Virus record (IMG/VR): IMGVR_UViG_3300008220_000083
Location: 1 to 22,807 of that record
Length of the DNA: 22,807 bases
From: a virus
Strand: one strand, 5' to 3'
The position numbers and the translations under genes are program-made. How positions within the stretch are numbered: position 1 is the first letter of the stretch; each line of letters starts with the position of its first letter. This document shows positions 22,705 through 22,807 of the stretch, piece after piece. The notes under the pieces were generated by a model, which was given only the letters and a program-made list of their open reading frames with translations, was not told the origin of the DNA and did no database searches.

Positions 22705-22807
22705 ATGAGTGATCCATTCATTGGACGAGTAAACGAGAGACTCAGGAGAATTGAGACCCGACTCTCGCAGATCGAAGATCAGTTAGCGGATGAACGATGG
22801 GAACTAG
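22705..22807 (+). CDS. Partial small protein with coiled-coil start
   Basis: Open for 34 codons to the right edge: MSDPFIGRVNERLRRIETRL then SQIEDQLADERWEL. The heptad-like spacing of I/L residues with Glu/Arg suggests a coiled coil. The C-terminus is missing. The start follows AAAGGGGA with a 5-base gap. Function cannot be assigned. Confidence 0.6.
   Translation, partial: MSDPFIGRVNERLRRIETRLSQIEDQLADERWEL

Noticed and set aside
1-22807. Diversity-generating retroelement, suggested by the BPP-1-like gene order
   Set aside because: No reverse transcriptase, receptor-binding protein with a variable repeat or template repeat is present in the window. If one exists it would lie beyond the left edge.
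1-22807. CRISPR array, insertion sequence, integrase or rRNA
   Set aside because: No regularly spaced repeats, transposase or recombinase motifs or rRNA-like sequence were seen on either strand.

Overview
The window is part of a tailed double-stranded DNA phage genome with a podovirus (short-tail) virion plan. The evidence is one leftward (minus-strand) structural operon holding a terminase pair, a head-tail connector-type portal, a Bbp19-like small protein, a scaffold, a major capsid protein, a candidate cement protein, T7 gp11/gp12-type tail tube proteins and three successive proteins of the T7 gp14/gp15/gp16 ejection kind. The Bbp19-like gene next to scaffold, capsid and cement protein recalls Bordetella phage BPP-1 and Bcep22-type podoviruses; this comparison is from memory of those families and was not searched. 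No integrase, RNA polymerase, lysis gene, tail fibre or tRNA is seen. The host cannot be named from the sequence.

Layout. 1-20053 (minus strand): read from right to left, the late operon runs terS, two tiny lysine-rich ORFs, terL, two unrecognised virion-region proteins, portal, Bbp19-like, scaffold, a 158-base gap with a strong hairpin over the capsid ribosome binding site, capsid, a terminator, cement-like protein, tail tube A, tail tube B (enlarged by repeated beta modules), gp14-like, a 1383-residue gp15-like protein, and a last gene cut by the left edge that carries a DdrB-type ParB domain. Genes are packed tightly, with TAATG, TGATG or ATGA overlaps at many junctions.

20054-20464: divergent intergenic region with a plausible sigma70-type promoter facing each way. 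20465-22807 (plus strand): eight small genes, probably expressed before the late genes. Several encode cysteine-rich putative metal-binding proteins, one of them Gp88-like. Several have repeated, structured 5' leaders (a hairpin with CCAG/CCTGG arms, a C/A-rich linker, then CGAGG just before the start codon).

The points most worth following are the repeated leader cassettes of the right arm, the hairpin that hides the capsid ribosome binding site, the micro-ORF pair between the terminase genes, the modules inserted in the tail tube protein, and the ParB domain in a probable ejected protein.
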